A stretch of DNA of 31,310 bases from a virus. The translations under genes and the position numbers were made by a program. Position 1 is the first letter of the stretch, and every line of letters starts with the position of its first letter. The stretch covers positions 1-31,310 of IMG/VR virus record IMGVR_UViG_3300013138_000029. One strand, given 5' to 3'. The notes below the pieces were generated by a model that worked only from the letters and a program-made list of their open reading frames with translations, was not told the origin of the DNA and made no database searches. This document shows, piece after piece, positions 5,571-13,718 of this stretch.

Positions 5571-7091
5571 TCACAATCCGAGGACGGTTACGTCCTCGAG
5601 TTCGCTAAAATGCTCCACGTCCAGCAACCACTCACGCTCCATCGGTGCCAGCAGCCACGACGAGCGGATGTCTCCAGTGCGTACGCCACATGCAAGCCGC
5701 ACGTGATGCAGTCGGTAATCGTCATCTAGCCCGCTCTGGTCATCTGTTACGTGCACTAGGTCGCCTATGGAGGTGCCAAGTACTAGCCCCATATTTGTTG
5801 CGTTGGCGTTGCCGTAGATAACTAAGTCACTGATGGCAGGTCGCGCCGTCCCGTGGACATTCAGCAGGTAAGCGGCGTATTTGTTGGCCGTCTCGATGTC
5901 TTGCAGGTAACTGGCCTGGAACGATAACGCGCGCTCGCCATAGTCGGAGACAGACGCTGAACCGCTGGCACTTGCCGTTGCCGTGGAATATGAGTAATAG
6001 ACAGCCTGCCCGCGTAGCCTTAGGAACGTAACGTAGTACGTCGGACGCCCGGCTCGGTTTCGCGTGTTACTGAGAGTCAACTTGGCGCTGTTTCCGCCAT
6101 AGTCGCCCGTTACAGTCAGCCACTCAGTTCTATCATCTCCCTCATCGTTCTGCATCTCGTAATCCGTGACGGCCTCGCACGGTATTACCGCCGAGCCTGC
6201 GATACGTTGCGCCGGCTGGTCGCTGTCACGGTACGGCGCGATGATATCGATGCTAGTAAGGCACTTGATAGGTATATCCTCTTCTGCTTGCCAGAGCGTG
6301 GCTTCCGTACTGGCGGACGTTGTGCGAGGCGCGATAGTTATCAGGACAGTGTTGTATATGTTGCCAACGTCATGCTGTACAGTCATGCCGCTCGGCTGGG
6401 TCTCAATCTCTGTCAGAGTCGGGCGCCCATACCACCCATCGCGCCCGTCAAAGCGGAGCGCGTATGAGCCAGACGAGCCTCCGGCCATGTAGATGTAGCC
6501 GAGTTCGGACGATGCCACCTTCTGGAATTCGGCCATCAGCGAGGTGGTCTCGTCTCGCACGTAGTCCAGCGCAGTCAGAAACGTCTCCGTGCCCGGCGTG
6601 CTGATGTATGTCGGACTGCCGGATATTCCAGCGAGTACGATGTCCAGTACTTCATCGCCGCGCTTGTTCTCCTGGATGACCATCTGCGCTAGTTTGGCCG
6701 TTGCGGCGGTGTCGATCCAGTCTAGACAGGTAACGCCGGTAGAGCGCATACCGTATGGTCCCGCCTGCGGCGTGATAGTTGAGATGCGGCCCTGCCAAAC
6801 TGTCCACACCGTACCGGCGTAGGTGATACGCAGACGCGCCGGACACCCGAGCGCGAATCCGCTACGGCAGTTTGCCGCGCCTGGTGAGTAGTATCCAGCC
6901 TTGCCGCCGCTGTTGGATGTCGTGTTCAGCAGGTCAAACGATAGCCGCCCGGTGGACGCGACTCTGTCCATTGGGCCGATGCCTGAAATGCCATACTCGC
7001 ATGTCACGTCAGAGTTGACATCGGCGGCAACGTCTGTCCACGTGGAGCCGTTGAGTTGTAGTTCTACGGCAACAGTCGCGGAGACTATCAT
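5571..7091 (-). CDS. Tail hub / minor tail protein
   Basis: 506 residues, with ATG overlapping the tape-measure stop (ATGA). Beta-rich throughout; the first 120 residues resemble distal-tail or hub domains (VAVELQLNGSTWTDV, GRLSFDLLNT, WQGRISTITP), followed by a larger region like the baseplate hub of siphoviruses (LDYVRDETTSLMAEFQK, SELGYIYM). Order after the tape measure is the canonical position of Dit/Tal-like proteins. I cannot separate Dit from Tal; the gene may combine both. No lysozyme or peptidase motif is seen. Confidence 0.78.
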   Translation of the reverse strand: MIVSATVAVELQLNGSTWTDVAADVNSDVTCEYGISGIGPMDRVASTGRLSFDLLNTTSNSGGKAGYYSPGAANCRSGFALGCPARLRITYAGTVWTVWQGRISTITPQAGPYGMRSTGVTCLDWIDTAATAKLAQMVIQENKRGDEVLDIVLAGISGSPTYISTPGTETFLTALDYVRDETTSLMAEFQKVASSELGYIYMAGGSSGSYALRFDGRDGWYGRPTLTEIETQPSGMTVQHDVGNIYNTVLITIAPRTTSASTEATLWQAEEDIPIKCLTSIDIIAPYRDSDQPAQRIAGSAVIPCEAVTDYEMQNDEGDDRTEWLTVTGDYGGNSAKLTLSNTRNRAGRPTYYVTFLRLRGQAVYYSYSTATASASGSASVSDYGERALSFQASYLQDIETANKYAAYLLNVHGTARPAISDLVIYGNANATNMGLVLGTSIGDLVHVTDDQSGLDDDYRLHHVRLACGVRTGDIRSSWLLAPMEREWLLDVEHFSELEDVTVLGL

Positions 7092-8674
7092 GGCTGCCAG
7101 GCTCCAGACTGGATGAGGCCGTCGCGCACGCCTTGAGTCACGGCCTGCGTCAAGCCATGCATCTGCGGGTTACCCAGTATTGGGTTTCCCAAATGCGGCC
7201 CGACGGTGCCGCTTGTGTACACGTCGCGGTGTATCACGGTGACGACTGACGTTTTTGACGGCGGTATCTTGCCGAGTTCCGTGTTGAGCCAGGACACATT
7301 TCCGGCCGCGCCTCCCGCCTGCGATGCCAGGTCGCCCAGAGTGGTAGTGTTGGCCTTCACCGCCTCCTGAAAGCTGGGCGACGTTTGCACGAGCGCGCCT
7401 GTTGCGGTGTTTAGTACCTGTTGCGCGCTGCCGAGTTCCTCCGTGCTGACGGTGGCCGTGTCTATCACGTCTGCGGCCTGTGCCTCGGCCTGCGCTATGT
7501 CGGTGATGAGCTTCGCCGTTTCGCCGCCTTCGAGCGTTGACTCCTTCGGCGCCGCGCCCCCACCGCCGCCGCTCATGGCCGCTTGCATCGCGGCTATCTG
7601 CCGCTTGAGCGCGTCGTAGTATGGCGAGATGCCCCCAGTGGCGCGGCCTGTCTGGAGGAAGCCGCCGCCGCCCGCGCCGGCCATCGCCATGAGTTCCTGC
7701 GTCGCCTTGTCCGCGTCGATTCCCATTGAGGCGGCGAGTAGTCGCTGTTTGTTGAGTTCCATGTAACTGCCGGTCGCCATCGACGCATTGATTCCGACCA
7801 GCTTCAGCCATTCGACCTCACGGCGAAGGGCCATGTCCATAGACGGGCCGATCTTGACAGTGCTACGAACTGTCGTATTGTAATACTCCATCATTTCGGC
7901 GGCGTCGTTCGTCTCCGCAGCGATTGCGGATATATCAACAGCTTGCTTTTTGTGCGTCACGGCTAGTAGATCGCCTAGCTGCTTCCACCGCTGCCCTAGC
8001 GTCAGCCATACCTCAGTAATCCTGACGGAGTCCGTAAGCGCCGGAATGAACTCATTCCCGATTGTGATCGTCACTGCCTGCGTGCTATCCCGCAATTGGT
8101 CTTGCGCCTCCTTGTACCTCAGCGCCGCGTCCACCGTTGACTGATCGAGCACTAGGCCAGCGTCCTTCGCCGCCTGTCCCAAGTCGCGGATACCTTGCGC
8201 GCCCTTCTCCATCAACGGGGCCAGGTCAGCCCCAGAGCGCCCGAAGTTGTCCATCAAAAACTTGGTACGCTCAATGGGGTCTTGGATGGCGTTGTACTGG
8301 TCTGCTAGTCGCCCGATGCCGTCAATGGAAGGATTGACTCCCTTCCGAATTGCCGCCTCCATTGCCGATGTCATCGTCTCGTAAGAGATAAACACATCGT
8401 CAGCGGCCTGGATGAGCATAGATGCTTCCTCGGCAGACGCGCCAATTGAGCGCCCGAGGTCGCGCACCTGGTCAGAGTATTTTACGGCCTCTGTTACCGT
8501 CGCGTCGTAGAATTCCTTTATCGTGCCCATCACCTGACGCGCGGTGCCCGCGGCCATCTCAAAGCCGCTCTTAATGTCTGTCAAGGAAAGCTTGGTTTCC
8601 TTGCTAAATTTGCCTAGCGCAGCCTCGGCGGCGGCGGTACTGGCCTCAACTATGAGTTCAACTACGCTTGACAT
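7088..8674 (-). CDS. Tail tape measure protein
   Basis: 528 residues. Starts MSSVVELIVEASTAAA with GAGG 7 nt upstream, overlapping the frameshifted chaperone gene by 17 nt. Long helical, Ala/Gln/Lys-rich segments (residues 1-250 and 380-470) and a Gly-rich hinge near 345 (MAGAGGGGFLQ) are typical. It is short for a tape measure; the usual 0.15 nm per residue rule suggests a tail of about 80 nm, if all of it spans the tail. The position directly after the chaperone pair is diagnostic. No peptidase domain seen. Confidence 0.9.
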   Translation of the reverse strand: MSSVVELIVEASTAAAEAALGKFSKETKLSLTDIKSGFEMAAGTARQVMGTIKEFYDATVTEAVKYSDQVRDLGRSIGASAEEASMLIQAADDVFISYETMTSAMEAAIRKGVNPSIDGIGRLADQYNAIQDPIERTKFLMDNFGRSGADLAPLMEKGAQGIRDLGQAAKDAGLVLDQSTVDAALRYKEAQDQLRDSTQAVTITIGNEFIPALTDSVRITEVWLTLGQRWKQLGDLLAVTHKKQAVDISAIAAETNDAAEMMEYYNTTVRSTVKIGPSMDMALRREVEWLKLVGINASMATGSYMELNKQRLLAASMGIDADKATQELMAMAGAGGGGFLQTGRATGGISPYYDALKRQIAAMQAAMSGGGGGAAPKESTLEGGETAKLITDIAQAEAQAADVIDTATVSTEELGSAQQVLNTATGALVQTSPSFQEAVKANTTTLGDLASQAGGAAGNVSWLNTELGKIPPSKTSVVTVIHRDVYTSGTVGPHLGNPILGNPQMHGLTQAVTQGVRDGLIQSGAWQP

Positions 8675-9259
8675 TTAGCAACCTCAATGCCTCGGAGGCG
8701 ATGCGGTATTTGCGCGGCTCGGACTGTGAGTACTTGGCCCACGACTTGGCAGCGCGAAGCCCCTTGATGGAGTCGTGCACATTCTCGGCCGCGCTCATCT
8801 GCCGCACCTCGCGCACTGTGAGAGGCCTCCCATAGACTGCCTGCGCTCCGTAGCGCTCTACCAACCACGCCGCCTCTAGGTCGGGCGGCACGTTGCCGCC
8901 GCGCTCGGCGTACCGCGCTACTGCGCGGATGCTTTTGGGTCCGGCGTATCCTCGCCCAGCACGACCCGCGTCACTTCGCCGATGAGCCATGCCACAAATG
9001 CTGCCGAGTCTTTGCGCGGCGTCGCCGGGATGCCGTCGGCACTCGGCGCGCCGCAGCCGGTCAGGCGCCACTCGCTCACGACGGCCATGAGGCCCGGTGC
9101 TATCGCCGCGTCGTAGTCGGCCTGAGTGCCGGCCAGCTCGATAACATCCGCACCCGCCTGTACCGCCCGCTGCCAGGCGAGATACTCCGGCCAGCCCAAA
9201 GGCTCGCGGATGACTACCTCGCCCGGCCAGCGAGCGATTGGACACTGACAGACGCGCAT
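8658..9259 (-). CDS. Tail assembly chaperone, frameshifted long form (gpGT-like)
   Basis: Translation starts at ATG 9259, slips -1 on CCCAAAA at 8939-8933 and continues to the stop at 8658. The result is about 200 residues: 109 from the first frame and 91 from the second. The second-frame part begins SIRAVARYAERGG and is mostly helical (VERYGAQAVYGRPL, AAKSWAKYSQ). In lambda-like phages the G and GT products bind the tape measure and recruit tail tube protein. The second frame has no start or ribosome site of its own near the junction, which supports frameshift expression. Confidence 0.85.
8918..9259 (-). CDS. Tail assembly chaperone, short form (gpG-like)
   Basis: 113 residues, MRVCQCPIARWPGEV to DPKASAQ, ending at the stop just downstream of the slippery site. 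It contains a Trp/Pro-rich start and a helical middle (WPEYLAWQRAVQAG). This is the normal, more abundant product in the family; the ratio with the long form controls tail assembly. The start ATG is 1 nt after the TAG of the tail tube gene. Confidence 0.85.
   Translation of the reverse strand: MRVCQCPIARWPGEVVIREPLGWPEYLAWQRAVQAGADVIELAGTQADYDAAIAPGLMAVVSEWRLTGCGAPSADGIPATPRKDSAAFVAWLIGEVTRVVLGEDTPDPKASAQ
8933..8939 (-). promoter_or_regulatory. -1 programmed frameshift slippery site
   Basis: Minus strand C-CCA-AAA in the zero frame, six codons before the zero-frame stop. After slippage the tRNAs re-pair on CCC-AAA and the next codon AGC enters the second frame. Heptamers of this kind are the standard element in siphovirus tail chaperone genes. 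Confidence 0.85.
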
Positions 9260-9260
9260 A

Positions 9261-9734
9261 CTAGGCCAGCGCGGAAGCAGTGAGCTTCGGCGTGACAAAC
9301 GTCATGCTGACGGCCACCGGGTCTCCGCTGGAGGCGTCACCGCCGGGCCAGTCCAGTTGCACGCAGTAGCCGGGGTCGCCGGTGTAGAGCGCTGTCCCGC
9401 TGCTGCCGCTCGTGCTGTTGCCCAGTGGCGAGTACCGCACTCGGCAAACGGGCGGGTCGGTGTCGGCCAGCGTGCGCAGGCCGGCATACGAGCCGGAGGC
9501 CTCGACGCTCTCCCACAGCGCGTTGACTTCCACCTGGATTGGCGCCCGCGCACCCGCCGCGAGTAGCGGGTAGCGGCTGGCGAACGTATTCGCGCTGCCA
9601 ACCTCAACCTCGCCACCGCTCACCGTGAGACTGTTGGCGATGCCGCTGATGTCAATCCACGAGCCGCCCGCGCTGCCGCTGGCGTACTCGATCTTGGCGT
9701 CCACGAAAGGCGCCGATGAAGTTGTAGCTGCCAT
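9261..9734 (-). CDS. Major tail (tube) protein
   Basis: 157 residues, with AGGAGG 5 nt before ATG 9734. Strand-rich and small-residue-rich (SGGEVEVGSANTF, GSWIDISGIANS), with the immunoglobulin-like look of siphovirus tube proteins. It ends with VSMTFVTPKLTAS, like the inner-barrel strand of tube subunits. The gene precedes the chaperone pair and follows the tail terminator-like gene, exactly the expected place. Named by synteny and composition, not by a motif. Confidence 0.8.
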   Translation of the reverse strand: MAATTSSAPFVDAKIEYASGSAGGSWIDISGIANSLTVSGGEVEVGSANTFASRYPLLAAGARAPIQVEVNALWESVEASGSYAGLRTLADTDPPVCRVRYSPLGNSTSGSSGTALYTGDPGYCVQLDWPGGDASSGDPVAVSMTFVTPKLTASALA

Positions 9735-9742
9735 GTGTCCTC

Positions 9743-10174
9743 CTAGACTACTTCCGTAAGGGCCACAGTCACCTGAAAGCCCCAGAACTGCTTTCCGGTC
9801 GGGTCACTGAGCGCGCCGAACCCGCCGATAGAAACGCCGTTGACGTGGTAGGCGTTGCCGCCCTCCAGCCCCAACAGCGCAGAGATGATGCTGTCCGATG
9901 CGGCCACTAGTGCCGGCATGACGTTGGCGAGCCTGAGCGAGCCGCACTCCGCGTGCAGGTACACATAGCGGACATCCCGCTCTACCTGGTACTTGCGCGG
10001 CCGGAACGTGATGGCCGTACCACTGGCTGACGACAGGAAGGCCGGGTCCGGGAACAGGCACGGCACGCCGGGAGCGAACGTCGCGTCCGGGATGTCGTCC
10101 AGGTCCAGGACGCGGACGCCGGAGATACTCAGCCCGGCGATAGCGGCGGTGATGGTAGGCAGAGAGAGCGCCAC
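9743..10174 (-). CDS. Tail terminator / neck-type protein
   Basis: 143 residues; GTG start overlapping the upstream stop as TAGTG. A helical N-terminus (LPTITAAIAGL) is followed by strands (VRVLDLDDIP, RDVRYVYLHAEC) and a C-terminal strand (FQVTVALTEVV). Tail terminator proteins of siphoviruses have this size and alpha/beta plan and lie between connectors and the tube gene. The identity rests on position. Confidence 0.65.
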   Translation of the reverse strand: MALSLPTITAAIAGLSISGVRVLDLDDIPDATFAPGVPCLFPDPAFLSSASGTAITFRPRKYQVERDVRYVYLHAECGSLRLANVMPALVAASDSIISALLGLEGGNAYHVNGVSIGGFGALSDPTGKQFWGFQVTVALTEVV

Positions 10175-10785
10175 TACTCACCCCCCAGATTGACCTTGCG
10201 GTATCGCTCAAGCACGACGCGCGCCGCGGCGGGGATAGCGCGAGGCGTGACCACCACGCCCGCGCCGGTAACGATGCTGTCGCTTTCGACGCCTTGCCCG
10301 GCCCTGCTAAGGTAGAGCGACTTGGTAATCTCTTCGCACGCGCGCCGGATGTCTGCCGGCGCGCTGCCGCTCACGGTGTAGCCCCAGTCACCATGTACGC
10401 CGATGCAACTGTCGCTGTCGCCGTTGGCGTCGGTATCCCAGACTAGCCCCGTGCTAGCCTTGAACTCGACGGAGTACTTCGGCGTCGAGTTGCGCGGATG
10501 CCACGAGAGTACAGAGCCGGAGTAGCCGACGCCTGCATTGATTACGCAGCCGCTCATCAGGTCGCCATCGAGCCAGAGCGTTTCATCGTCGGGCAGGTCG
10601 TGATACCGCGTTTCCGTTGTGGTAAAGAACTGCCGCCCGGTCTCGTGGTCCACGATGCGGCTGGCCTCTTCCACCAACCGCTCGATGAACGAGTTGTCCG
10701 CGACAGAGCCGGACGTGCCCAGGCCCACAGGCGAGAGCATGTCCTGCACGTTGGCGAGGGTCGTATAGCCGTTGGTGATGGTCAC
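10174..10785 (-). CDS. Head-tail connector (gp6-like)
   Basis: 203 residues from GTG 10785, which lies 6 nt after GAGGTG; an upstream GTG in frame has no ribosome site. The start MTITNGYTTLANVQDML and the following helix (FIERLVEEASRIVDHETGRQF) fit the HK97 gp6/SPP1 gp15 connector family. In that family, helices line the ring and a loop (YSGSVLSWHP region) inserts in the channel. A C-terminal helix (ADIRRACEEITKSLYL) agrees. The role is forming the ring under the portal. Confidence 0.78.
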   Translation of the reverse strand: MTITNGYTTLANVQDMLSPVGLGTSGSVADNSFIERLVEEASRIVDHETGRQFFTTTETRYHDLPDDETLWLDGDLMSGCVINAGVGYSGSVLSWHPRNSTPKYSVEFKASTGLVWDTDANGDSDSCIGVHGDWGYTVSGSAPADIRRACEEITKSLYLSRAGQGVESDSIVTGAGVVVTPRAIPAAARVVLERYRKVNLGGE

Positions 10786-10787
10786 GA

Positions 10788-11342
10788 CTACACCTCGTAC
10801 CACTCCACGCTCAGGCCGATGGCCGCGCTACCACTTGAGTCTACGTTCGTTGCGCGGAGCGCGTAGGAACCGCTGGACTCCAGAATCCACTCTGAGTCAC
10901 GCAGGTCAAGCACGGACCCACGGCCAGCCGGCACAAGATCGTCGGACACGAGGCTGGAACCAGTCACGACCGGATTGAGGTATACGGCCATGCCAGCGGT
11001 AGAGGCCGAGCCGCGATGCATGTTGCTCGATGCAACGGCCGCGCCGTTGTCGGAACAAGCAAACTCGTCCAGTAGTTCGATCTGGAAGTTTCCGGCAGAG
11101 GAAACGCCGAGGCGCACATGAGCATCGGCATCCCCAACGGAAAACGCCAGGCCGGTGCTGCCGGCGGCCTCAATCAGCCCCGCATACACGGAGGCATGAA
11201 ACAGGTTGCCATCATGCACGCGCGCATGCTCCAGTGGAGTCACCACCCCGACTAGGGCGCCGGTGGTAGCGTCATACTCTAGGCAGGCGATGTCGCGCGA
11301 CTCGCCAGTTTCGTCGTCGATGATTCTGTATGTCTCTGTCAT
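10788..11342 (-). CDS. Capsid-associated structural protein with beta-sandwich ending in WYEV
   Basis: 184 residues; GAGGTG 5 nt ahead of ATG 11342. Residues 30-60 give a helix-free segment with HDGNLFHASVY, and the C-terminus has DLRDSEWILESSGSYALR...GLSVEWYEV. Several phage proteins of this size share that ending (R..E..L...T.Y..R......WYE) and lie next to the capsid gene. The most likely role is a capsid decoration or head completion protein. No catalytic residues seen. Confidence 0.7.
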   Translation of the reverse strand: MTETYRIIDDETGESRDIACLEYDATTGALVGVVTPLEHARVHDGNLFHASVYAGLIEAAGSTGLAFSVGDADAHVRLGVSSAGNFQIELLDEFACSDNGAAVASSNMHRGSASTAGMAVYLNPVVTGSSLVSDDLVPAGRGSVLDLRDSEWILESSGSYALRATNVDSSGSAAIGLSVEWYEV

Positions 11343-11353
11343 GTTGTCACCTC

Positions 11354-11388
11354 GGGCCGGTTGGCGCTGAACTGGCGTTACCCGGCCC
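11354..11388 (-). repeat. Intergenic hairpin ahead of the WYEV structural gene
   Basis: Minus strand GGGCCGG (11388-11382) pairs with CCGGCCC (11360-11354). It starts GGGCCGGGTAAC, the same lead as the hairpin at 11841-11862. No T-run is present. Confidence 0.6.
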
Positions 11389-11396
11389 TGCGGTCA

Positions 11397-11819
11397 CTAG
11401 CCAACCGCCACGACGTCGTTATCCTGCGACACGGTGTCGGAGGGATTGCCTTCCGGCCCAAGCACGGCCACAACGGCCAGCGGGAACGCGTCGGTCGCGC
11501 AGATGGCGACGACCTTCTGGTACGGCTTCGTCTTGCTCACGGGCACCGAGAGAATCTGGCAACCAACAGTCGCCTGCGTGAGTTGCACGCTGCCGCTCGT
11601 GATCGCGGCGCTGCCGCTCATGCCAGTCACCGTGTTTTCGTAGACTTGCAGGTCCATCGTCGCGCCGGCTCCGCCAGCGGAGCCGGTGGCGATGTAGTGG
11701 ACGCGGTCCCAGCCAGAGCAGTTGACCTCGGAGCCGGTGAACGTGCCGACGGCGCTGCCGGTCGTGTTTGGAAGGTGAACCTGCTCAACCATCGAGAGTT
11801 CGTAAAATCGTCCGGGCAT
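11397..11819 (-). CDS. Capsid decoration-like protein
   Basis: 140 residues from ATG 11819, which follows AGGAGGC. The product starts MPGRFYELSMVEQVHL and is nearly all beta (DRVHYIATGSAGG, TMDLQVYENTVTG, GCQILSVPV, VVAICATDAF). This matches the common phage beta-sandwich pattern 'D.V.Y...G.....TMDLKV.E....G' in decoration or head fibre proteins encoded directly after the capsid. Expected function: stabilises or coats the capsid. Assigned by position and pattern. Confidence 0.7.
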   Translation of the reverse strand: MPGRFYELSMVEQVHLPNTTGSAVGTFTGSEVNCSGWDRVHYIATGSAGGAGATMDLQVYENTVTGMSGSAAITSGSVQLTQATVGCQILSVPVSKTKPYQKVVAICATDAFPLAVVAVLGPEGNPSDTVSQDNDVVAVG

Positions 11820-11840
11820 GTTTGCCTCCTCGTTGTTCTT

Positions 11841-11862
11841 GGGGCCGGTGTTACCCGGCCCC
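11841..11862 (-). repeat. Intergenic hairpin after the capsid gene
   Basis: GGGGCCGG and CCGGCCCC form an 8-bp stem with a 6-nt loop (GTAACA on the minus strand). It sits just before the ribosome site of the decoration-like gene. It may protect or separate the abundant capsid message; no T-run, so not a terminator. Confidence 0.6.
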
Positions 11863-11886
11863 GGTGTGTCTGTCAGTCCAGCGCGC

Positions 11887-13071
11887 TTACGAGTGCATCT
11901 GGAGATACTGGAACGCCTCGGCCTGCCCGACGTTGCCGCCGAAGCGGACGTACCAGACGAAGCCCACCTGCCCGGAGGCGGCGTACAGCTCGTTGAGCCG
12001 CATGGCGACAATGCTGGGCCGCTCGGCCATCACGTAGAAGTTGAAGTTCGCGCACATCAGCGGCTTCAGCGAGGCAGTCTGCGCGGGCATGGTCGAGTCG
12101 ATCATGACGGGCATTCCCATGAGCTCACCGAACCCGCCAGTGATCATCGGCATGTTGGCTCCAGCGCCGCGCTTGCCCTGCGGAGACTCGAGGAACGCCA
12201 GGGTGTTGCTCACCTGCAGTCCGCGGATGTATGCCTCGGTCGTGTCGGTCGTCACCCACACCGCGCCGTCGCGGTAAGCGCCAGACAACTGATAGAACTG
12301 GGCGATGACCTCGGCCGCCGTGATCGCGGTAGCACTCGCGGCAGTCGTGCCGAGCGTGCCGCCGATAAGCGCGGCCTTCGGCTGCGAGGTGCCGGTGCCG
12401 GTGCTGATGAGGTAGTAGTTCTCCGTCAGGCCAATAGCGCGGCCAGCCGCGCTGTAGATGAACTGCTCCAGGTTGCTGTCGTTGTCGGCGAGGACTTCCC
12501 ACGAAGCCTTCACCAAGCGGCTGAAGCCGTAGACCGTGATCTTCGCGGTGCCCAGGGTAGGCTCGTCCTCGTCGGCCGCGGTGCCTTCGCCCACGATGAC
12601 GAATCTGTTCATGCTCGTCCCTTCGATGGGGACCTCAACCACGTTGCCGGAGGTCTGGAGCACGCGGGCGCCAGCGCGCCGGGCGATGCTCAGCTCGTTC
12701 CGCTTCTCGATGACGGCGTTGTACACCGGGGTCGGCACGGTGTAGCCGCCAACCGCGCCGGACGACTCAGCGTAGGCCGCCTTCATGCCGTCGGCGCCGG
12801 GGTCGATGTCGGTGGGGGCCATGCCCTGAGAGGCCTGCCCGGTGCGGACGTAGTGCGTCCACGCCTTCATGCCGTCGTTGTCGTCGCCGCGCTCGGCGAC
12901 AGAGTGGAACAGGTAGCCGCCCTTGCGCCCGTAGCGGGCCTTGACGATCTCCATAGCCCGCTCTTCGATGCGCTTCTCTTCGTCGGCCTTGCGGTCGGCC
13001 TCAGCCTGCCGCGCGGCGTCGTGCGCCTTGAGCGCGTCTGCGATCTTGAGTTCGATGTCCTTCTCGTCCAT
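11887..13071 (-). CDS. Major capsid protein from an internal in-frame start
   Basis: ATG at 13071 (residue 190 of the fusion) is preceded by GCAGGAG with 6-nt spacing, as good a ribosome site as any in the window. Internal initiation would give a 394-residue capsid subunit with its own scaffold-like N-terminal coil, beginning MDEKDIELKIADAL, in large excess over the fusion. This resembles the nested arrangement of lambda C/Nu3. Translation from here is an inference from the site. Confidence 0.7.
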   Translation of the reverse strand: MDEKDIELKIADALKAHDAARQAEADRKADEEKRIEERAMEIVKARYGRKGGYLFHSVAERGDDNDGMKAWTHYVRTGQASQGMAPTDIDPGADGMKAAYAESSGAVGGYTVPTPVYNAVIEKRNELSIARRAGARVLQTSGNVVEVPIEGTSMNRFVIVGEGTAADEDEPTLGTAKITVYGFSRLVKASWEVLADNDSNLEQFIYSAAGRAIGLTENYYLISTGTGTSQPKAALIGGTLGTTAASATAITAAEVIAQFYQLSGAYRDGAVWVTTDTTEAYIRGLQVSNTLAFLESPQGKRGAGANMPMITGGFGELMGMPVMIDSTMPAQTASLKPLMCANFNFYVMAERPSIVAMRLNELYAASGQVGFVWYVRFGGNVGQAEAFQYLQMHS

Positions 13072-13638
13072 GTTGTTCTCCTGCGGCGTGTCCGCCGCTG
13101 CTGTAGTCGATACGGTTGTTTCAACGTATGGCAACGGGTCGGTCTGCGTCTGTGCCCCGTCCGGGGCCGCCTGTCCAGGCGTTTCAGTCTCAGACTTAAC
13201 CCGCGATACCCCAAGGGTACGCGGCTCACAGGGAATTGGCGTTACCGATGCCTCGGCAACGGTCCACGCCTTGATAACTGAGCCTTCGCGGTCTGCGAGG
13301 TGTCCGATAGTGCCTGTGCTAATGCCGAGCTTGCCTTGCTTCACAAGCTCAAGAACAGCCTCGATGTACTTGTTGCTGCGCTCTATCTGCATCTCGAGCC
13401 AGAGGCCTACATCGTCAATCTTTTCGGATACCACCTTGCCAATCTTGCCGCGCAGGCTGGCGTCTAGGTTGTGCTCAAAGAACACGTCCTTGACTGGCAC
13501 ATAGGCCAAGTTCAGGTTGACGTCCTTTGCGAACGTCTCACCCGCCAGGTCCACGCCTCCGAAGATGACACCGTACCCGGCCAGAACAACATCGGTGTCT
13601 GTCGCGCTCTTGATATGTGCAAGTAGTCGTTCGTCCAT
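11887..13638 (-). CDS. Prohead protease-major capsid fusion protein
   Basis: 583 residues from ATG 13638 (GAGG 5 nt upstream). Residues 1 to about 155 are an S78-type prohead protease, with the usual His in FFEHNLD, followed by GKIGKV and the Ser in LGISTGTIG. A Pro/Thr/Gln-rich linker (about 155-188) joins it to an HK97-fold capsid. That part has a helical scaffold-like stretch (190-235, KAHDAARQAEADRKADEEKR), then VGGYTVPTPVYN, ALIGG, and the C-terminal VWYVRFGGNVGQAEAF. The protease would act in the prohead, cutting off the scaffold segment. The leader upstream holds the promoter-terminator element (13653-13740). Confidence 0.88.
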   Translation of the reverse strand: MDERLLAHIKSATDTDVVLAGYGVIFGGVDLAGETFAKDVNLNLAYVPVKDVFFEHNLDASLRGKIGKVVSEKIDDVGLWLEMQIERSNKYIEAVLELVKQGKLGISTGTIGHLADREGSVIKAWTVAEASVTPIPCEPRTLGVSRVKSETETPGQAAPDGAQTQTDPLPYVETTVSTTAAADTPQENNMDEKDIELKIADALKAHDAARQAEADRKADEEKRIEERAMEIVKARYGRKGGYLFHSVAERGDDNDGMKAWTHYVRTGQASQGMAPTDIDPGADGMKAAYAESSGAVGGYTVPTPVYNAVIEKRNELSIARRAGARVLQTSGNVVEVPIEGTSMNRFVIVGEGTAADEDEPTLGTAKITVYGFSRLVKASWEVLADNDSNLEQFIYSAAGRAIGLTENYYLISTGTGTSQPKAALIGGTLGTTAASATAITAAEVIAQFYQLSGAYRDGAVWVTTDTTEAYIRGLQVSNTLAFLESPQGKRGAGANMPMITGGFGELMGMPVMIDSTMPAQTASLKPLMCANFNFYVMAERPSIVAMRLNELYAASGQVGFVWYVRFGGNVGQAEAFQYLQMHS

Positions 13639-13652
13639 CGTCACCTCGCAAC

Positions 13653-13696
13653 AAAAAAGCCGGGCACCGCAGTCGTCTTGACTTGCGGCCCCGGCT
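13653..13696 (-). terminator. Intrinsic terminator inside the capsid leader (late element 2)
   Basis: On the minus strand AGCCGGG pairs with CCCGGCT, then CCGCA with TGCGG and GTC with GAC (small bulges, loop AAGAC), followed by TTTTTT. It starts 22 nt after the -10 of the promoter at 13719-13740 and ends about 15 nt before the protease-capsid start. Stem and T-run are textbook. Confidence 0.88.
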
Positions 13697-13718
13697 ATAT
13701 GCTCGTCGGCCTAGTCAC

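Noticed and set aside
11818-13281. Long plus-strand open frame (487 codons) antisense to the capsid
   Set aside because: It mirrors the protease-capsid gene in a GC-rich region where stops are rare; it has no convincing ribosome site and low-complexity VEVR/HRD-rich content. The minus frame is a clear capsid.
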